Shown: positions 1 to 8,861, counted from the first letter of the stretch. The stretch is DNA of 64,000 bases from Undibacterium sp. 5I1 (GCF_034314085.1 NZ_JAVIWI010000001.1:2356001-2420000); one strand, 5' to 3'. Translations and numbers: made by a program. The notes: a model not told the origin generated them from the sequence alone.

Positions 1-313
1 GAGCGGCAGTCTGACTATAGGGTCCCGGCTCGGGTCGATCGAACTGGACGCGCGCTGGAATGTGAAAAGCACTCCCAAACACGATCGCCTCGCCAGCGGC
101 GAGAATCGTCACTTGATCAAGTAGACGGCGTGCCTGCAGAGGAATGATGCGGCGGAAGTGATCAATGTCATCGGGATTCTGCAAGCGGTGGCTGACGAAG
201 TTCGCGCATTGACTGATGATGGTTTGGCTGATTTCGCTGGGCCGCTGGCTCGCAATAATGAGCGAAAATCCGAACTTGCGACCTTCCTTCGCAATTCGCT
301 CATAAGCCAGTCG
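1..313 (-). pseudogene. HerA/DUF87-like ATPase gene, 5'-truncated fragment
   Basis: Reading from 313 down to the left edge gives about 104 sense codons without a stop. The translation begins RLAYERIAKEGRKFGFSLII and continues with ASQRPSEISQTIISQCANF, a region ending QNPDDIDHFRRI, and GEAIVFGSAFHIPARVQF. The SQRPSE...SQCANF block and the closing 'GEA.VFG...IPARV' strand are typical of the C-terminal part of HerA/DUF87 hexameric DNA-translocating ATPases, which partner nucleases or SIR2-type effectors in DNA end processing and in several defence systems. Walker A and the N-terminal part are missing, because the frame is cut exactly at the end of the IS21 element. The C-terminus runs off the window. 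No start codon is available, so this is a remnant. Family assignment is from motif recall; a VirB4/VirD4-like ATPase is a less likely alternative. Confidence 0.6.
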
Positions 314-339
314 TGTCAAACAGCGTTCAATATTTACCA
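314..339 (+). repeat. IS21 left terminal inverted repeat
   Basis: TGTCAAACAGCGTTCAATAT plus six more bases. It pairs with the reverse complement of 2688-2713 with two mismatches. Confidence 0.88.
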
Positions 340-343
340 CCTG

Positions 344-1111
344 TCAGCGTCCAAATTTTTCCACTTTATCGGCTTGTTCAGAACGATTTTTGCTGTGCTT
401 AAATCGGTAAGAATCGTTCCCGGTTTCCAAGATATCGCAATGGTGCGTAACACGGTCAAGCAAAGCGGTAGTCATTTTTGCATCACCAAAGACCTGTACC
501 CACTCGCCGAATGACAAATTGGTCGTAATGATGAGCGAGGTTTTTTCATAGAGATGGCTGATCAGATGAAACAACAATGCACCTCCAGAAGCGGGAAACG
601 GCAAATATCCCAGCTCATCTAAAATGACAGCGTCCATCAGGCAGAGCTGTTTCGCCAGATTGCCGACCTTTCCCTGACTCTTCTCTCGTTCCAACTGGTT
701 GACCAGATCGACCGCATTAAAGAAACGCACCCGCTTGCCATGATGGATTGCCGCGACACCGATGGCAGTGGCCAAATGCGACTTGCCGGTGCCAGTACCA
801 CCCACCAGAATTAGGTTGTGCGCTGTTTCCATAAATCCTGCGGTCGCCAATTGCTCAACCACTGTTTGCGATAAGGGAGTCTCTGCCCAGTTAATGCCAG
901 TTAAGTCACGGTGAATCGGGAAGCGTGCTGTTTTGAGTTGATAGCGTAAGCTCTTGAGTTGCCTATCGGTTTGTTCTGCATGGATTAACCGCTCCATCCA
1001 GCTTTCAGGTCGATGTGCTTGCCTGGGCTTTTCTGCCTGCAGCTCACTCCATGCCAAAGCCATCCCATAGAGTTGCAGTGTTTTTAAACTGGTAGCGTGG
1101 TCAGTGGACAT
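344..1111 (-). CDS. istB: IS21 helper ATPase IstB
   Basis: AAA+ ATPase that assembles on target DNA and activates the IstA transposase. The Walker A motif [12 protein letters not shown] and Walker B-like [10 protein letters not shown] are intact, followed by the usual IstB C-terminal region ending in a basic tail. Starting at the ATG at 1111 ([20 protein letters not shown]) gives about 255 residues, the usual size. A GGGAG ribosome-binding sequence lies seven bases upstream. An in-frame ATG 24 bases further upstream is possible but would lie deeper in istA. The start overlaps the end of istA by 11 bases, the normal IS21 arrangement for translational coupling. No frameshift is seen, so the element may still be active. 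Confidence 0.95.
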   Translation of the reverse strand: MSTDHATSLKTLQLYGMALAWSELQAEKPRQAHRPESWMERLIHAEQTDRQLKSLRYQLKTARFPIHRDLTGINWAETPLSQTVVEQLATAGFMETAHNLILVGGTGTGKSHLATAIGVAAIHHGKRVRFFNAVDLVNQLEREKSQGKVGNLAKQLCLMDAVILDELGYLPFPASGGALLFHLISHLYEKTSLIITTNLSFGEWVQVFGDAKMTTALLDRVTHHCDILETGNDSYRFKHSKNRSEQADKVEKFGR

Positions 1112-2600
1112 TGGCCGCTCCCAGCAAATAATCATAACGGTGGCAGTTCGCCAGAGGTTCCATCGTCAAAGCAATGGTGTCTGGCAGGTGGATCGCTGCT
1201 GCGGGTAAATGCGGCGCAATGAGACGGCGCAATTCATTCATCACGATAGGCGCACTGATGACGCCGCCCTCCAGAGTTAACTCACATGCCACAGTAAGCG
1301 CATCAAGTCCTGCTTCACCGGCAAGCATCAGTAATTCTACGAAGGCTCGGTCTCCTTTCGGTTGCTTCAGAATCCGGTCGCGTACTTGCACAACCGCTCT
1401 GGGTAATGTCCATTCAACGAATGGTGCGCCATTGCGTAAAGCGCCAGGCTTCTTCTCCAGAACAGGCAGGTAATGCCAGGGATCACAAATCAACTGGTCA
1501 CGACTGAATTGACGGGCATGGGCGGCAATCACTTCGCCCTGTGCGACGACCCGCACCAGATTTGCTGTCGTGCGAACAGATACCGCCTGCCCGGCAAACC
1601 GCGCTGGCACACTGTACTTATTCCGGTCTACTTTCACTAGACAAGTGGACGAGGCACGCATCATTTTTTCTACATAGCCATCAAAGTGCGCGCTGACAGG
1701 TCGAAGCAAAGGCTGCTCATCAGCATAACAGTCTGCAATGGTGCGCTGACTTTGTGTCGGGTGCATACGTTGCGCTAATTCCTGGCAGCGGGTTGTGAGC
1801 CACGCATTTAAATCCGCAAAGGAAGCAAAGCGGGCCAACGGGGTAAACAGCCATTCCCGTACATTGCCAACTTGATTCTCGACCTGACCTTTCTCCCAAC
1901 CAGAAGCAGGAGTGCAGGCCACTGGTTCAAACAGATAATGATTGGCCAGCGTTAAAAAGCGCCGGTTAAATTGACGTTCTTTACCGACAAAGACGGTGTC
2001 GACGACGGTCTTGAGATTATCGTAAATCAGACGGGCAGGCACACCGCCAAAGAAGGTAAATGCACGGATGTGCGCATCAAAGACCATTTCCTGCGTTTCT
2101 CTGGGATAGGCGGCCACAAACATTTGGCGGCTATAGGCTAACCGGAAATGGGCGACTTTAATCGTTTGCATGATGCCAGCGATTTCCACCTGTTCCTGGC
2201 TCCAGTCAAACTGGCAGGCATCGGCTGGCAGAAACACCAACGGAATAAACGCTTCGGTGATTTTTGGACCATGTGCGCTGGATTTCCACTGTTTTACAAA
2301 TCGTTGAATGCTGTCGTAGGCCCCGCCGTAACCTAGTTCCTGTAGCCCCTCAAATAGCCGTTGCGCTGTTCGGCGCCGTGATCGGGGTAGTTTGGATTCT
2401 TCTTCTAACCAGGAGGTTAGCTGGTCTTTATATTCATCGAGGCGGGGTGAAACCGTTAGCAGCCGCTGATATTTAGGCTGTTCGACGGTATTGAGATGTT
2501 TGCGTACGGTCGGCCGGGAGAGTCCCATTTCTCTCGCAATGGCAGAAATCGATTGTTTCTGTACTGAATGACGTCTTCTTATTTCGTAAATGATGTCCAT
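1101..2600 (-). CDS. istA: IS21 transposase IstA
   Basis: DDE-type integrase that cuts and joins the IS ends. The N-terminus has a helix-turn-helix (about residues 15-40, [20 protein letters not shown]). The rve-type catalytic core follows (about 115-260, including [15 protein letters not shown], a conserved 'RLIYDNLKT' and '[16 protein letters not shown]' carrying the final acidic residue), then a C-terminal beta-rich domain. About 499 residues is normal for IstA. The ATG at 2600 is chosen because GGAG lies eight bases upstream; an upstream GTG at 2609 is in frame but has no better signal. Intact, with istB following. Confidence 0.95.
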   Translation of the reverse strand: MDIIYEIRRRHSVQKQSISAIAREMGLSRPTVRKHLNTVEQPKYQRLLTVSPRLDEYKDQLTSWLEEESKLPRSRRRTAQRLFEGLQELGYGGAYDSIQRFVKQWKSSAHGPKITEAFIPLVFLPADACQFDWSQEQVEIAGIMQTIKVAHFRLAYSRQMFVAAYPRETQEMVFDAHIRAFTFFGGVPARLIYDNLKTVVDTVFVGKERQFNRRFLTLANHYLFEPVACTPASGWEKGQVENQVGNVREWLFTPLARFASFADLNAWLTTRCQELAQRMHPTQSQRTIADCYADEQPLLRPVSAHFDGYVEKMMRASSTCLVKVDRNKYSVPARFAGQAVSVRTTANLVRVVAQGEVIAAHARQFSRDQLICDPWHYLPVLEKKPGALRNGAPFVEWTLPRAVVQVRDRILKQPKGDRAFVELLMLAGEAGLDALTVACELTLEGGVISAPIVMNELRRLIAPHLPAAAIHLPDTIALTMEPLANCHRYDYLLGAANVH

Positions 2601-2687
2601 ATAAATCACTCCAGATACCCCCGGCTAAAACACCGGATGGTGACACACTAGGGTGGAAACTTTTGGACGCTGTTTCCAACCCTAATC

Positions 2688-2713
2688 TGGTAAGTATTGC
2701 ACGCTGTTTGACA
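2688..2713 (-). repeat. IS21 right terminal inverted repeat
   Basis: Reverse complement begins TGTCAAACAGCGTGCAATAC, matching the left end. The trbE-derived frame starts immediately outside at 2714. Confidence 0.88.
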
Positions 2714-2826
2714 CGCCAGCGGACTTTGCAGCCGCCTGGCTGCGCCATCGCGGCCTCGACTGGGCCGCAGACCTGATTCCCTCTTATCCGTCGTCCCCCT
2801 TCACATCCCAGGAGAAGCAGCCATGA
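2714..2826 (+). pseudogene. trbE: trbE 3' remnant
   Basis: Just outside the IS21 right end an open frame reads ...PADFAAAWLRHRGLDWAADL and ends at TGA 2824-2826, which overlaps the trbJ start codon (ATGA). Position immediately before trbJ, stop/start coupling and the 'WLR.RGLDWAA' tail fit the C-terminus of TrbE, the VirB4-like ATPase of P-type conjugation systems. Only about 37 codons survive; the rest was lost at the IS junction. The assignment rests mainly on context because the fragment is short. Confidence 0.6.
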
Positions 2827-3551
2827 AGAAAACCTTGCTTGCCATCGCCGCCGCCGTTTTGGTCGGCACCATACCCGCTGCGCACGCGCAGTGGGTCGTG
2901 ATCGATCCGACCAATCTCGTTCAGAACATCATGACGGCTGCCCGCGCGCTGGAGCAGATCAACAACCAGATCAAGCAGCTTCAGAACGAGGCGCAGATGC
3001 TGATGAACGACGCCAAGAATCTGACCAGTCTGGACTTCAGCGCACTTAATCAGCTACGTGCAGCACTGTCCGCAACGAACCAGCTCCTGCAACAGGCACA
3101 GGGTCTGGCCTTCAACCTGTCGCAGATGGAAACCGAGTTCGCGCGGCTCTATCCCAATGCCTATTCCACCTCCACGTCAGGTAGTCAGATGTCAACCGAC
3201 GCCCGCACGCGCTGGCGCAATTCGTTGGAGGCGCTGCGCACCGCGACCAAGGTGCAGTCGCAAGCAGTACAGAACTTCGCATCCGACGAGCAGACCTTGA
3301 CCGACCTCGTGAACCGCAGCCAGTCCGCCGTTGGCGCGCTGCAGGCCACGCAGGCGACGAACCAATTGCTGGCACTGCAATCCCGCCAAACCATCCAGGC
3401 GCAGCAGCTCCAGATTACGCAGGACCGGGCCACCGCGCTGGAACAAGCACGGCAGGTCGCAGTCCAAGAGCGTGCGCGTGAAGTGCGCCGTCGCTTCCAG
3501 GGCGATGGCACTCTCTACACGCCGACCACAATCAACTACTACAACCCATGA
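2823..3551 (+). CDS. trbJ: P-type conjugative transfer protein TrbJ
   Basis: Periplasmic component of the mating-pair-formation apparatus (VirB5-like). The 242-residue protein has a Sec signal peptide (MKKTLLAIAAAVLVG, cleavage after AHA about residue 22), then a long helical, Gln/Ala-rich coiled-coil body (QINNQIKQLQNEAQML) typical of TrbJ. The C-terminus is basic with a short tail ending NYYNP. It starts inside the trbE stop codon, with GGAG upstream, and is followed after ten bases by the trbK-like lipoprotein gene. Known TrbJ proteins stabilise pilus biogenesis. Intact here, but its upstream operon partners are missing. Confidence 0.9.
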   Translation: MKKTLLAIAAAVLVGTIPAAHAQWVVIDPTNLVQNIMTAARALEQINNQIKQLQNEAQMLMNDAKNLTSLDFSALNQLRAALSATNQLLQQAQGLAFNLSQMETEFARLYPNAYSTSTSGSQMSTDARTRWRNSLEALRTATKVQSQAVQNFASDEQTLTDLVNRSQSAVGALQATQATNQLLALQSRQTIQAQQLQITQDRATALEQARQVAVQERAREVRRRFQGDGTLYTPTTINYYNP

Positions 3552-3561
3552 GGACTCGACC

Positions 3562-3825
3562 ATGAAAACCCTTCTCACCGTTACCGCCTGCACCCTGCTA
3601 CTGGCCGCGTGCAACAAGCCGGCACCCACCGAGTCCGTCGAATCGCTGATGGCCAATCCCGAACGACTGAAGGATGTCCGCGCTCAGTGCAAAGCCGACC
3701 ACGCTAAGGTAGGCGATGCGCTATGCACGATGGCCGCCGAGGCCACGCGCCGGCGCTTCATGGGCAGCGGCACACCGTACACGCCTGCGCCAGCAGCTAC
3801 GCCACCGCCCACACCGAAGGACTAA
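3562..3825 (+). CDS. trbK: TrbK/EexN-type entry-exclusion lipoprotein
   Basis: An 87-residue lipoprotein with signal MKTLLTVTACTLLLAACNK. The lipobox LAAC places the acylated cysteine at about residue 18. The body carries two further cysteines (RAQCKADHAKVGDALC) in the spacing typical of EexN/TrbK small lipoproteins. These sit on the recipient membrane and block redundant conjugation. The C-terminus is Pro/Ala-rich. Position between trbJ and trbL is the canonical place for the entry-exclusion gene. Starts ten bases after trbJ and ends three bases before trbL, so it is co-transcribed. Confidence 0.85.
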   Translation: MKTLLTVTACTLLLAACNKPAPTESVESLMANPERLKDVRAQCKADHAKVGDALCTMAAEATRRRFMGSGTPYTPAPAATPPPTPKD

Positions 3826-3828
3826 GCC

Positions 3829-5190
3829 ATGAACGACTTGTCGGTCATCGACCACTTCCTTGATGTTTTCTCGCGCTACATCGACTCGGGTTTCGGATTG
3901 CTGCATGGCGAGGTGGCGTTCCTCACCGCCACGCTAGTGGTGATCGACATGACACTGGCCGGGCTTTTCTGGGCCATGGGCGGCGAAGAAGTCATCGGCA
4001 AGCTGATCAAGAAGACTCTGTACGTCGGTGCCTTCGCTTTCATCATCGGCAATTTCAACAATCTGGCGGGCATTCTGTTTCGCTCCTTTGCCGGGCTCGG
4101 GCTGGTGGCGTCGGGCTCCACACTGACGCAAGCGCAGTTTCTACGACCGGGTGTGCTAGCCAAAGTCGGCGTCGATGCGGCACGGCCCATCATGGCGCAG
4201 ATCAGCGACATGACCGGCTTCCCGGAAGTGTTCGCGCACCTTGATGTTATCTCGGTGTTGTTCCTCGCCTGGCTGGTAGTGATCATCAGCTTCTTCGTGT
4301 TGGCGGTGCAGCTTTTCGTCACGCTGATCGAATTCAAACTGACAACACTCGCGGGCTTCGTGCTGGTGCCGTTTGCGCTGTGGAACAAGACGGCATTTCT
4401 GGCCGAACGCGTATTGGGCAACGTGGTGTCGTCGGGCATCAAGGTGCTGGTGCTGGCCGTGATCGTGGGTATCGGCACAGGACTGTTTGCGCAGTTTCAG
4501 GTGCCGCCCGGCACCGAACCATCCATTGACCTGGCGCTGACCATCATGCTGGCCTCGCTGGCGATGCTGGGACTGGGGATCTTCGGGCCGGGGATTGCGA
4601 CCGGGCTGGTGTCTGGCGCACCGCAGCTCGGCGCTGGTGCTGCAGCCGGAACGGCGTTGGGTGTCGCTGGGTTGGCGGTGGCTGGTGGTGCCGCTATCGC
4701 ATCAGGTGGCGCAGCGTTGGCGGCTGGTGCACGCATGGCGCCGGGTGCCGCGCGCGCGGCCATCGGCAGCGCTGCTTCGGCCGGGCGCGCAACCAGTTCA
4801 ATGGCAAGCGGTGCGAAATCCGCCTACCAGGCTGGCGCTGCTGCATCGGGTGGCAGCGGTGTTCGTGCGGCCGGCGCGGGCCTCGCCAATGTGGCCAAGA
4901 GCGGTGCCGGTGCGGTCGGCCACCGCGTCGCAACCGGTGCGAAAGCGGTCAAGGACCGCGTAGCGAATTTCGTCGCGGAGGCTGCTGCGCCTGCGGCGGC
5001 AGCCGGCGCTCCCGAATCGGCCGAATCGACTGACGCTAAGCCCCCTGCGGGCGAGCCCGCTTGGGCCAAACAAATGCGGCGCAAACAGCAGGCAAGCAGT
5101 GCGGTCTCGACGGCGGCGCACACGTTGCGCTCGGGCGACCACGGTGGCAGCGGCGCCAGCCCGAGCCTGCGCGATGAATCCAGCACTTGA
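3829..5190 (+). CDS. trbL: P-type conjugative transfer membrane protein TrbL
   Basis: Polytopic inner-membrane channel component of the conjugation machine (VirB6-like), 453 residues. Six or so hydrophobic segments lie in the first ~260 residues (TLVVIDMTLAGLFWAMGG, LFLAWLVVIISFFVLAVQLF, LAVIVGIGTGLF, IMLASLAMLGLGIFGPG). A long Ala/Gly-rich, low-complexity hydrophilic tail follows (about 265-453), as usual for TrbL. The tail ends in a Lys/Gln-rich segment (WAKQMRRKQQASSAV). It sits in operon order between trbK and trbF with short spacing. Full length. Confidence 0.93.
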   Translation: MNDLSVIDHFLDVFSRYIDSGFGLLHGEVAFLTATLVVIDMTLAGLFWAMGGEEVIGKLIKKTLYVGAFAFIIGNFNNLAGILFRSFAGLGLVASGSTLTQAQFLRPGVLAKVGVDAARPIMAQISDMTGFPEVFAHLDVISVLFLAWLVVIISFFVLAVQLFVTLIEFKLTTLAGFVLVPFALWNKTAFLAERVLGNVVSSGIKVLVLAVIVGIGTGLFAQFQVPPGTEPSIDLALTIMLASLAMLGLGIFGPGIATGLVSGAPQLGAGAAAGTALGVAGLAVAGGAAIASGGAALAAGARMAPGAARAAIGSAASAGRATSSMASGAKSAYQAGAAASGGSGVRAAGAGLANVAKSGAGAVGHRVATGAKAVKDRVANFVAEAAAPAAAAGAPESAESTDAKPPAGEPAWAKQMRRKQQASSAVSTAAHTLRSGDHGGSGASPSLRDESST

Positions 5191-5215
5191 CGCTAACCCT
5201 TGAGGAGAAAAATTC

Positions 5216-5923
5216 ATGCTATTCAAACGACCCCAGGTGCGCTACTCGGAAACGCCCGAGCCTGTCACTCCCTACCAAGCCGCTGCGCAGGTCTGGGATC
5301 AGCGTATCGGCAGCGCCCGCGTGCAGGCGAAGAACTGGCGGTTGATGGCCTTCGGCTGTCTATCGTTGGCATTGCTGATGGCGGGCGGTCTGGTGTGGCG
5401 CTCAGCGCAATCCATCGTCACGCCGTATGTGGTGGAGGTGGCCGCCGGTGGCCAGGTGCGCGCGGTCGGCGAAGCGGCCACGCCGTACAAGCCGAACGAC
5501 GCGCAGATTGCCTACCACCTGGCGCGCTTCGTCACCGACGTGCGTTCGCTGTCGATCGATCCGATCGTCGTCCGCCAAAACTGGCTCGAAGCCTACGACT
5601 ACACGACGGACAAGGGTGCGGCCACGCTGAACGACTACGCACGCACCAACGATCCATTCGCGCGCATCGGCCAAACCTCGACGGCGGTGGAGATCACCAG
5701 TGTGGTTCGCGCCAGCGAATCCTCGTTCCAGGTGCGCTGGATCGAACGTAACTATGCGAACGGCTCGCCATCGGGCACCGAGCGCTGGACCGCCATGTTG
5801 TCCGTGGTGTTGCAGCCGCCACGCACCGAAGAACGACTGCGCAAAAACCCGCTGGGAATCTATGTCAACGGCCTGTCCTGGAGCCGTGAACTCGACGCAA
5901 CTGAAGGAGTGAAGAAACCATGA
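5216..5923 (+). CDS. trbF: Conjugal transfer protein TrbF (VirB8-like)
   Basis: Bitopic inner-membrane scaffold protein of the type IV secretion apparatus. The 235-residue protein has a short cytoplasmic N-terminus (MLFKRPQVRYSETPEPVTPY), one transmembrane helix at about 43-62 (LMAFGCLSLALLMAGGLVWR) and a periplasmic VirB8-like domain. That domain includes the conserved LARFVTDVRSLSIDP helix and a 'RWIERNYANG' strand. The length is normal. A GAGGAG ribosome-binding site lies a few bases upstream. The stop overlaps the trbG start, which implies translational coupling. Confidence 0.93.
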   Translation: MLFKRPQVRYSETPEPVTPYQAAAQVWDQRIGSARVQAKNWRLMAFGCLSLALLMAGGLVWRSAQSIVTPYVVEVAAGGQVRAVGEAATPYKPNDAQIAYHLARFVTDVRSLSIDPIVVRQNWLEAYDYTTDKGAATLNDYARTNDPFARIGQTSTAVEITSVVRASESSFQVRWIERNYANGSPSGTERWTAMLSVVLQPPRTEERLRKNPLGIYVNGLSWSRELDATEGVKKP

Positions 5924-6933
5924 AAACACAAATCCGTATTGTCGCTTTGCCGTTGATCCTGAGTGCCACCTTGGCAACCGTCACCGGCTGCGCCACGCAT
6001 GGACAGCCGCCACCTGACATCACGTTGGATGAATCTGTCGCCGCGCACGCGTTGCCTGAGCCGCCCAAACCCATCGAGATAGTCGAGGTGCCGAAACCGC
6101 TGCCGCTGCCCGAGCAGTTGAAGGCCTTGCGCAACGCACCCGAGGACAAACCGGCGAGCGAATCACCCGATGAGAAAACTCGCGTAGCACGCGCCAATGC
6201 TGAAGCGCGGGTGGCCCCCAGCCGCGAAGGTTACATCAACGCGATCCAGGTCTGGCCTTATGCGGACGGCGCGCTGTATCAGGTCTACACCAGTCCGGGC
6301 CGCGTCACCGTCATCGCCTTGCAGCAGGGCGAGGAGTTGGTGACGGTCTCGGCCGGCGACACTGTGCGCTGGATCGTCGGCGACACGGCCAGCGGTGCGG
6401 GCGCCAGCCTGCGCGTGAACATCCTCGTGAAACCAACGCGCATTGGATTGAAGACGAATCTGGTCATCACCACCAATCGCCGTACCTACCTGCTCGAATT
6501 GTCTTCGACGCCGCAAGCATGGATGGCGTCCGCATCGTGGGACTATCCGAAAGACCGCCTGCTGGCCTTGCAGAAGCAGGCTCAACAGGCTCGGACGGCA
6601 GCGCCGGTAGACTCCGGCTTGTCGCTGGAGCAGATCAAGTTCCGCTACGCGATCACCGGCGACAACCCACCGTGGAAGCCGCTGCGCGCCTTCGACGATG
6701 GCGAGCGGGTATATATCCAGTTCCCCGCTGCCATCGCGCAGGGCGAATTGCCGCCGCTGTTCGTGATCGGAGCGCAGGGTGATGGCCAGCTCGTGAACTA
6801 CCGCTTCCGCTCGCCGTACTACGTGGTGGATCGGTTGTTCGGTGCGGCCGAGTTGCGGCTGGGCGCTGACAAGGCCGCCGTTGTTCGCATCGAGCGCACC
6901 GATGGTGTGGGTAGTACGGCACGGAGGCATTGA
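5920..6933 (+). CDS. trbG: Conjugal transfer outer-membrane complex protein TrbG (VirB9-like)
   Basis: VirB9/CagX-family component of the outer-membrane core complex. The 337-residue protein has a signal with a lipobox-like end (ATVTGC, Cys about residue 24), a Pro-rich linker, and a VirB9 N-domain (REGYINAIQVWPYADGALYQ). The C-terminal domain carries the conserved 'YRFRSPYYVVDRLFGAAELR' strand region, which contacts VirB10. It overlaps trbF by four bases and is followed by trbI after three bases. Full length by family comparison. Confidence 0.93.
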   Translation: MKTQIRIVALPLILSATLATVTGCATHGQPPPDITLDESVAAHALPEPPKPIEIVEVPKPLPLPEQLKALRNAPEDKPASESPDEKTRVARANAEARVAPSREGYINAIQVWPYADGALYQVYTSPGRVTVIALQQGEELVTVSAGDTVRWIVGDTASGAGASLRVNILVKPTRIGLKTNLVITTNRRTYLLELSSTPQAWMASASWDYPKDRLLALQKQAQQARTAAPVDSGLSLEQIKFRYAITGDNPPWKPLRAFDDGERVYIQFPAAIAQGELPPLFVIGAQGDGQLVNYRFRSPYYVVDRLFGAAELRLGADKAAVVRIERTDGVGSTARRH

Positions 6934-6935
6934 GC

Positions 6936-8189
6936 ATGAGCACGCCTGCCACGCCACCACCAACCGGGCCGAATAAGGCCGACCCGGACACCATGGCTCT
7001 GCGCGCTTCGCCGCGCCCGGTCACGCGACTGAACCGGCGCATGCTGGCCGTCCTTGCGGGAACCCTGGGTGCGGTCGTCTTGGGCGGCACACTGTGGTCG
7101 CTGCAATCGCACAAGCGCGAGCGCAACGCGGGCTCCGAACTGTACAACGTGGATCGTGTCTCGCATGCCGAGAACCTCGACCAATTGCCCAAGGACTATT
7201 CCAAGGTGCCGGTGGCTGCCAAGCCGGTGCCCGTTTTGGGCGAGCCACTGCCGGGCGACTTGGGTCCGGCCATAGTGGCGCAGCGTAATGCGGGAGCGCC
7301 TGCGCAGACTGGGCGCATTGCGCAGCCGGGCGATGCCGAAGAGGCGGCACATTCCGGGGTTTTCTTTCGCAGCGGTGCGGTGAAAGCAGCGCCGTCACCC
7401 ACTGCCAGTTCGCCCATGCCCGAGTCGGTATCTGGCAACCAGCCATTCAATCCGATGGCCCCTGCGGTCGCATCGGCGCAACCGACCGACCCGACGGCGG
7501 TGCAGAACCGGCAGGATCAGAAGCAGGCGTTTGTCGCCACTGGCGGCGACACCGCGACCCGCAATCCGGCCAGCTTGCAACTGCCAGCCTCACCCTACCA
7601 GGTGATGGCGGGCACCATCATTCCGGCAGCACTGGTGACGGGTATCAATTCCGACCTGCCGGGACAGGTCATCGCAAACGTCACCGAGGCGGTCTACGAC
7701 ACGGCCACAGGTCGCTTCCTGCTGATTCCGCAGGGCTCGCGTCTGATCGGCCGCTACGACAGCCAGGTGTCATTCGGTCAGCGGCGCGTGTTACTTGTGT
7801 GGACACGGTTGATCCTGCCCGATACCTCATCCATTTCGCTCGACCGCTTGCCCGGCATCGACCCAGCTGGCTATGCCGGACTGGAAGATGGCGTCGATTG
7901 GCATTGGGATCGCATCCTTGCCGGTGCGGCGCTGTCCACGCTACTCGGCGTGGGTGCTGAACTGGCCGCGCCTGATCGCACCGGCAGCGATAGCAAGATC
8001 ATCATCGCCACGCGCCAGAGTGGGCAGGACACGGCAAACCAGGTCGGTCAGGAGATCACCAAACGCAATGTGAGCATCCAGCCGACGCTCACTATCCGGC
8101 CCGGCTTCCCGATGCGGGTCATGGTGAACAAGGATCTGATCCTTCGGCCATATCAACCGCTGTTCTTCCAGAGGGGATCGTCGCAATGA
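6936..8189 (+). CDS. trbI: Conjugal transfer protein TrbI (VirB10-like)
   Basis: VirB10-family protein spanning both membranes of the secretion apparatus. About 417 residues: cytoplasmic Pro-rich N-terminus, one transmembrane helix near residues 37-55 (MLAVLAGTLGAVVLGGTLWS), a Pro/Ala-rich periplasmic linker, and the C-terminal VirB10 beta-barrel domain. That domain contains YQVMAGTIIPAALVTGINSD, 'LLIPQGSRLIGRYDSQV' and 'GFPMRVMVNKDLILRPY'. The ATG at 6936 is preferred over an in-frame TTG at 6930 because GGAGG lies eight bases upstream. The stop overlaps the next gene's ATG. Confidence 0.94.
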   Translation: MSTPATPPPTGPNKADPDTMALRASPRPVTRLNRRMLAVLAGTLGAVVLGGTLWSLQSHKRERNAGSELYNVDRVSHAENLDQLPKDYSKVPVAAKPVPVLGEPLPGDLGPAIVAQRNAGAPAQTGRIAQPGDAEEAAHSGVFFRSGAVKAAPSPTASSPMPESVSGNQPFNPMAPAVASAQPTDPTAVQNRQDQKQAFVATGGDTATRNPASLQLPASPYQVMAGTIIPAALVTGINSDLPGQVIANVTEAVYDTATGRFLLIPQGSRLIGRYDSQVSFGQRRVLLVWTRLILPDTSSISLDRLPGIDPAGYAGLEDGVDWHWDRILAGAALSTLLGVGAELAAPDRTGSDSKIIIATRQSGQDTANQVGQEITKRNVSIQPTLTIRPGFPMRVMVNKDLILRPYQPLFFQRGSSQ

Positions 8190-8497
8190 GCATATCCACC
8201 AGCAAGCTGCGGCTAGGGCCACTGCCCAAGACCGCGACCATCAAGGTCACTTTCGCCTGCACAAGTGCGCTCAAGACGGAGTTGGACCGATATGCGGCGT
8301 TGCATGCGAAGACCTTCGGCGAGCCCATCGACACCGCCACGCTGATCCCGCACATGCTGGAAGCATTCATGGAGCGTGATCGAGTGTTCAAGCGATCCAG
8401 TCGGTCGGGCCAATCCAGCCCCCTGATCATCCATGCCAAGCCAACGCATCATGTGAGCGATTCGGATACACCTGAACCAGTTCATTCGAAGAAATGA
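8186..8497 (+). CDS. DUF2274 family protein of conjugation clusters
   Basis: A 103-residue soluble protein. It begins with a short beta/RHH-like segment (LRLGPLPKTATIKVTFACTS) followed by an amphipathic helix with LDRYAALHAKTFGEPIDTAT and 'LIPHMLEAFMERDR'. This pattern matches DUF2274 proteins found directly after trbI in Tn4371-like ICEs. It overlaps trbI by four bases and ends the operon. The C-terminal 25 residues are polar and probably disordered. Function is unknown; the ribbon-helix-helix-like N-terminus could suggest a DNA-binding accessory role, which is inference. Confidence 0.75.
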   Translation: MSISTSKLRLGPLPKTATIKVTFACTSALKTELDRYAALHAKTFGEPIDTATLIPHMLEAFMERDRVFKRSSRSGQSSPLIIHAKPTHHVSDSDTPEPVHSKK

Positions 8498-8597
8498 AAA
8501 ATACGCTGGCTGGCTTCGCCACAGTACGCCTACGTGAGTTTCCAGTCGAGACCTTCTGAGTCAATCTGAGGGCATGGTCACTTTCTCAGGATTCGCC

Positions 8598-8861
8598 ATG
8601 TCTCTCGCACAACCTGCCGACCACTACGGCCGTAACATACCGATGGTGGCCCCGGCATTCTTCCGCATGGCCGACGTGATACGCATTACTGCGTTAAGCC
8701 GCGCCACCTTGTACCGACGCATCGCAGAAGGGAAATTCCCGCCACCCGTTCATCTCGGGGGACGGGCATGCGGCTGGACGCCGACGGCGCTCCAAGCCTG
8801 GGTCGATGATCCGGCAGGCTATTCGATCGTCATTGCCCCATCCCAACACCTGGCCGAGTGA
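8598..8861 (+). CDS. AlpA-family helix-turn-helix regulator
   Basis: An 87-residue MerR-like winged helix protein. The core FRMADVIRITALSRATLYRR and 'IAEGKFPPPVHLGGRACGW' match AlpA, the small regulators found at the ends of P4-like prophages and ICEs, where they control integrase/excision genes. The ATG at 8598 is chosen because AGGA lies seven bases upstream; an in-frame ATG at 8574 would add eight residues. No integrase is adjacent, so the regulator may be an orphan. Base composition resembles the trb genes rather than the chromosome. Confidence 0.85.
   Translation: MSLAQPADHYGRNIPMVAPAFFRMADVIRITALSRATLYRRIAEGKFPPPVHLGGRACGWTPTALQAWVDDPAGYSIVIAPSQHLAE

Larger units (their letters stand above)
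314..2713 (-). mobile_element. IS21-family insertion sequence, complete
   Basis: The element is 2400 bp and contains overlapping istA and istB, both read leftward. It is bounded by near-identical inverted ends: 26 bp with two mismatches, starting TGTCAAACAGCG at 314 and ending CGCTGTTTGACA at 2713. The ends follow the 5'-TG...CA-3' rule of the IS21 family. A second inner pair (CAGCGTCCAAA near 335-355 and TTTGGACGCTG near 2661-2672) matches the multiple transposase-binding repeats known for IS21. The bases outside (…CCAGTCG left, CGCCAGC right) do not form the usual 4-8 bp direct repeat. This suggests a post-insertion deletion or recombination. Confidence 0.9.

Noticed and set aside
109..303. 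Minus-strand 64-codon frame in the HerA-like region
   Set aside because: A different frame of the same strand gives clear HerA-like motifs through the whole stretch, so this is a shadow frame.
158..514. Plus-strand open frame across the IS21 left end
   Set aside because: It reads through the inverted repeat and antisense to istB and the HerA-like fragment, and has no recognisable content.
2701..2826. Idea that the frame before trbJ is an IS-encoded peptide
   Set aside because: It continues past the IS end and stops with ATGA overlap on trbJ, as expected for the end of trbE.
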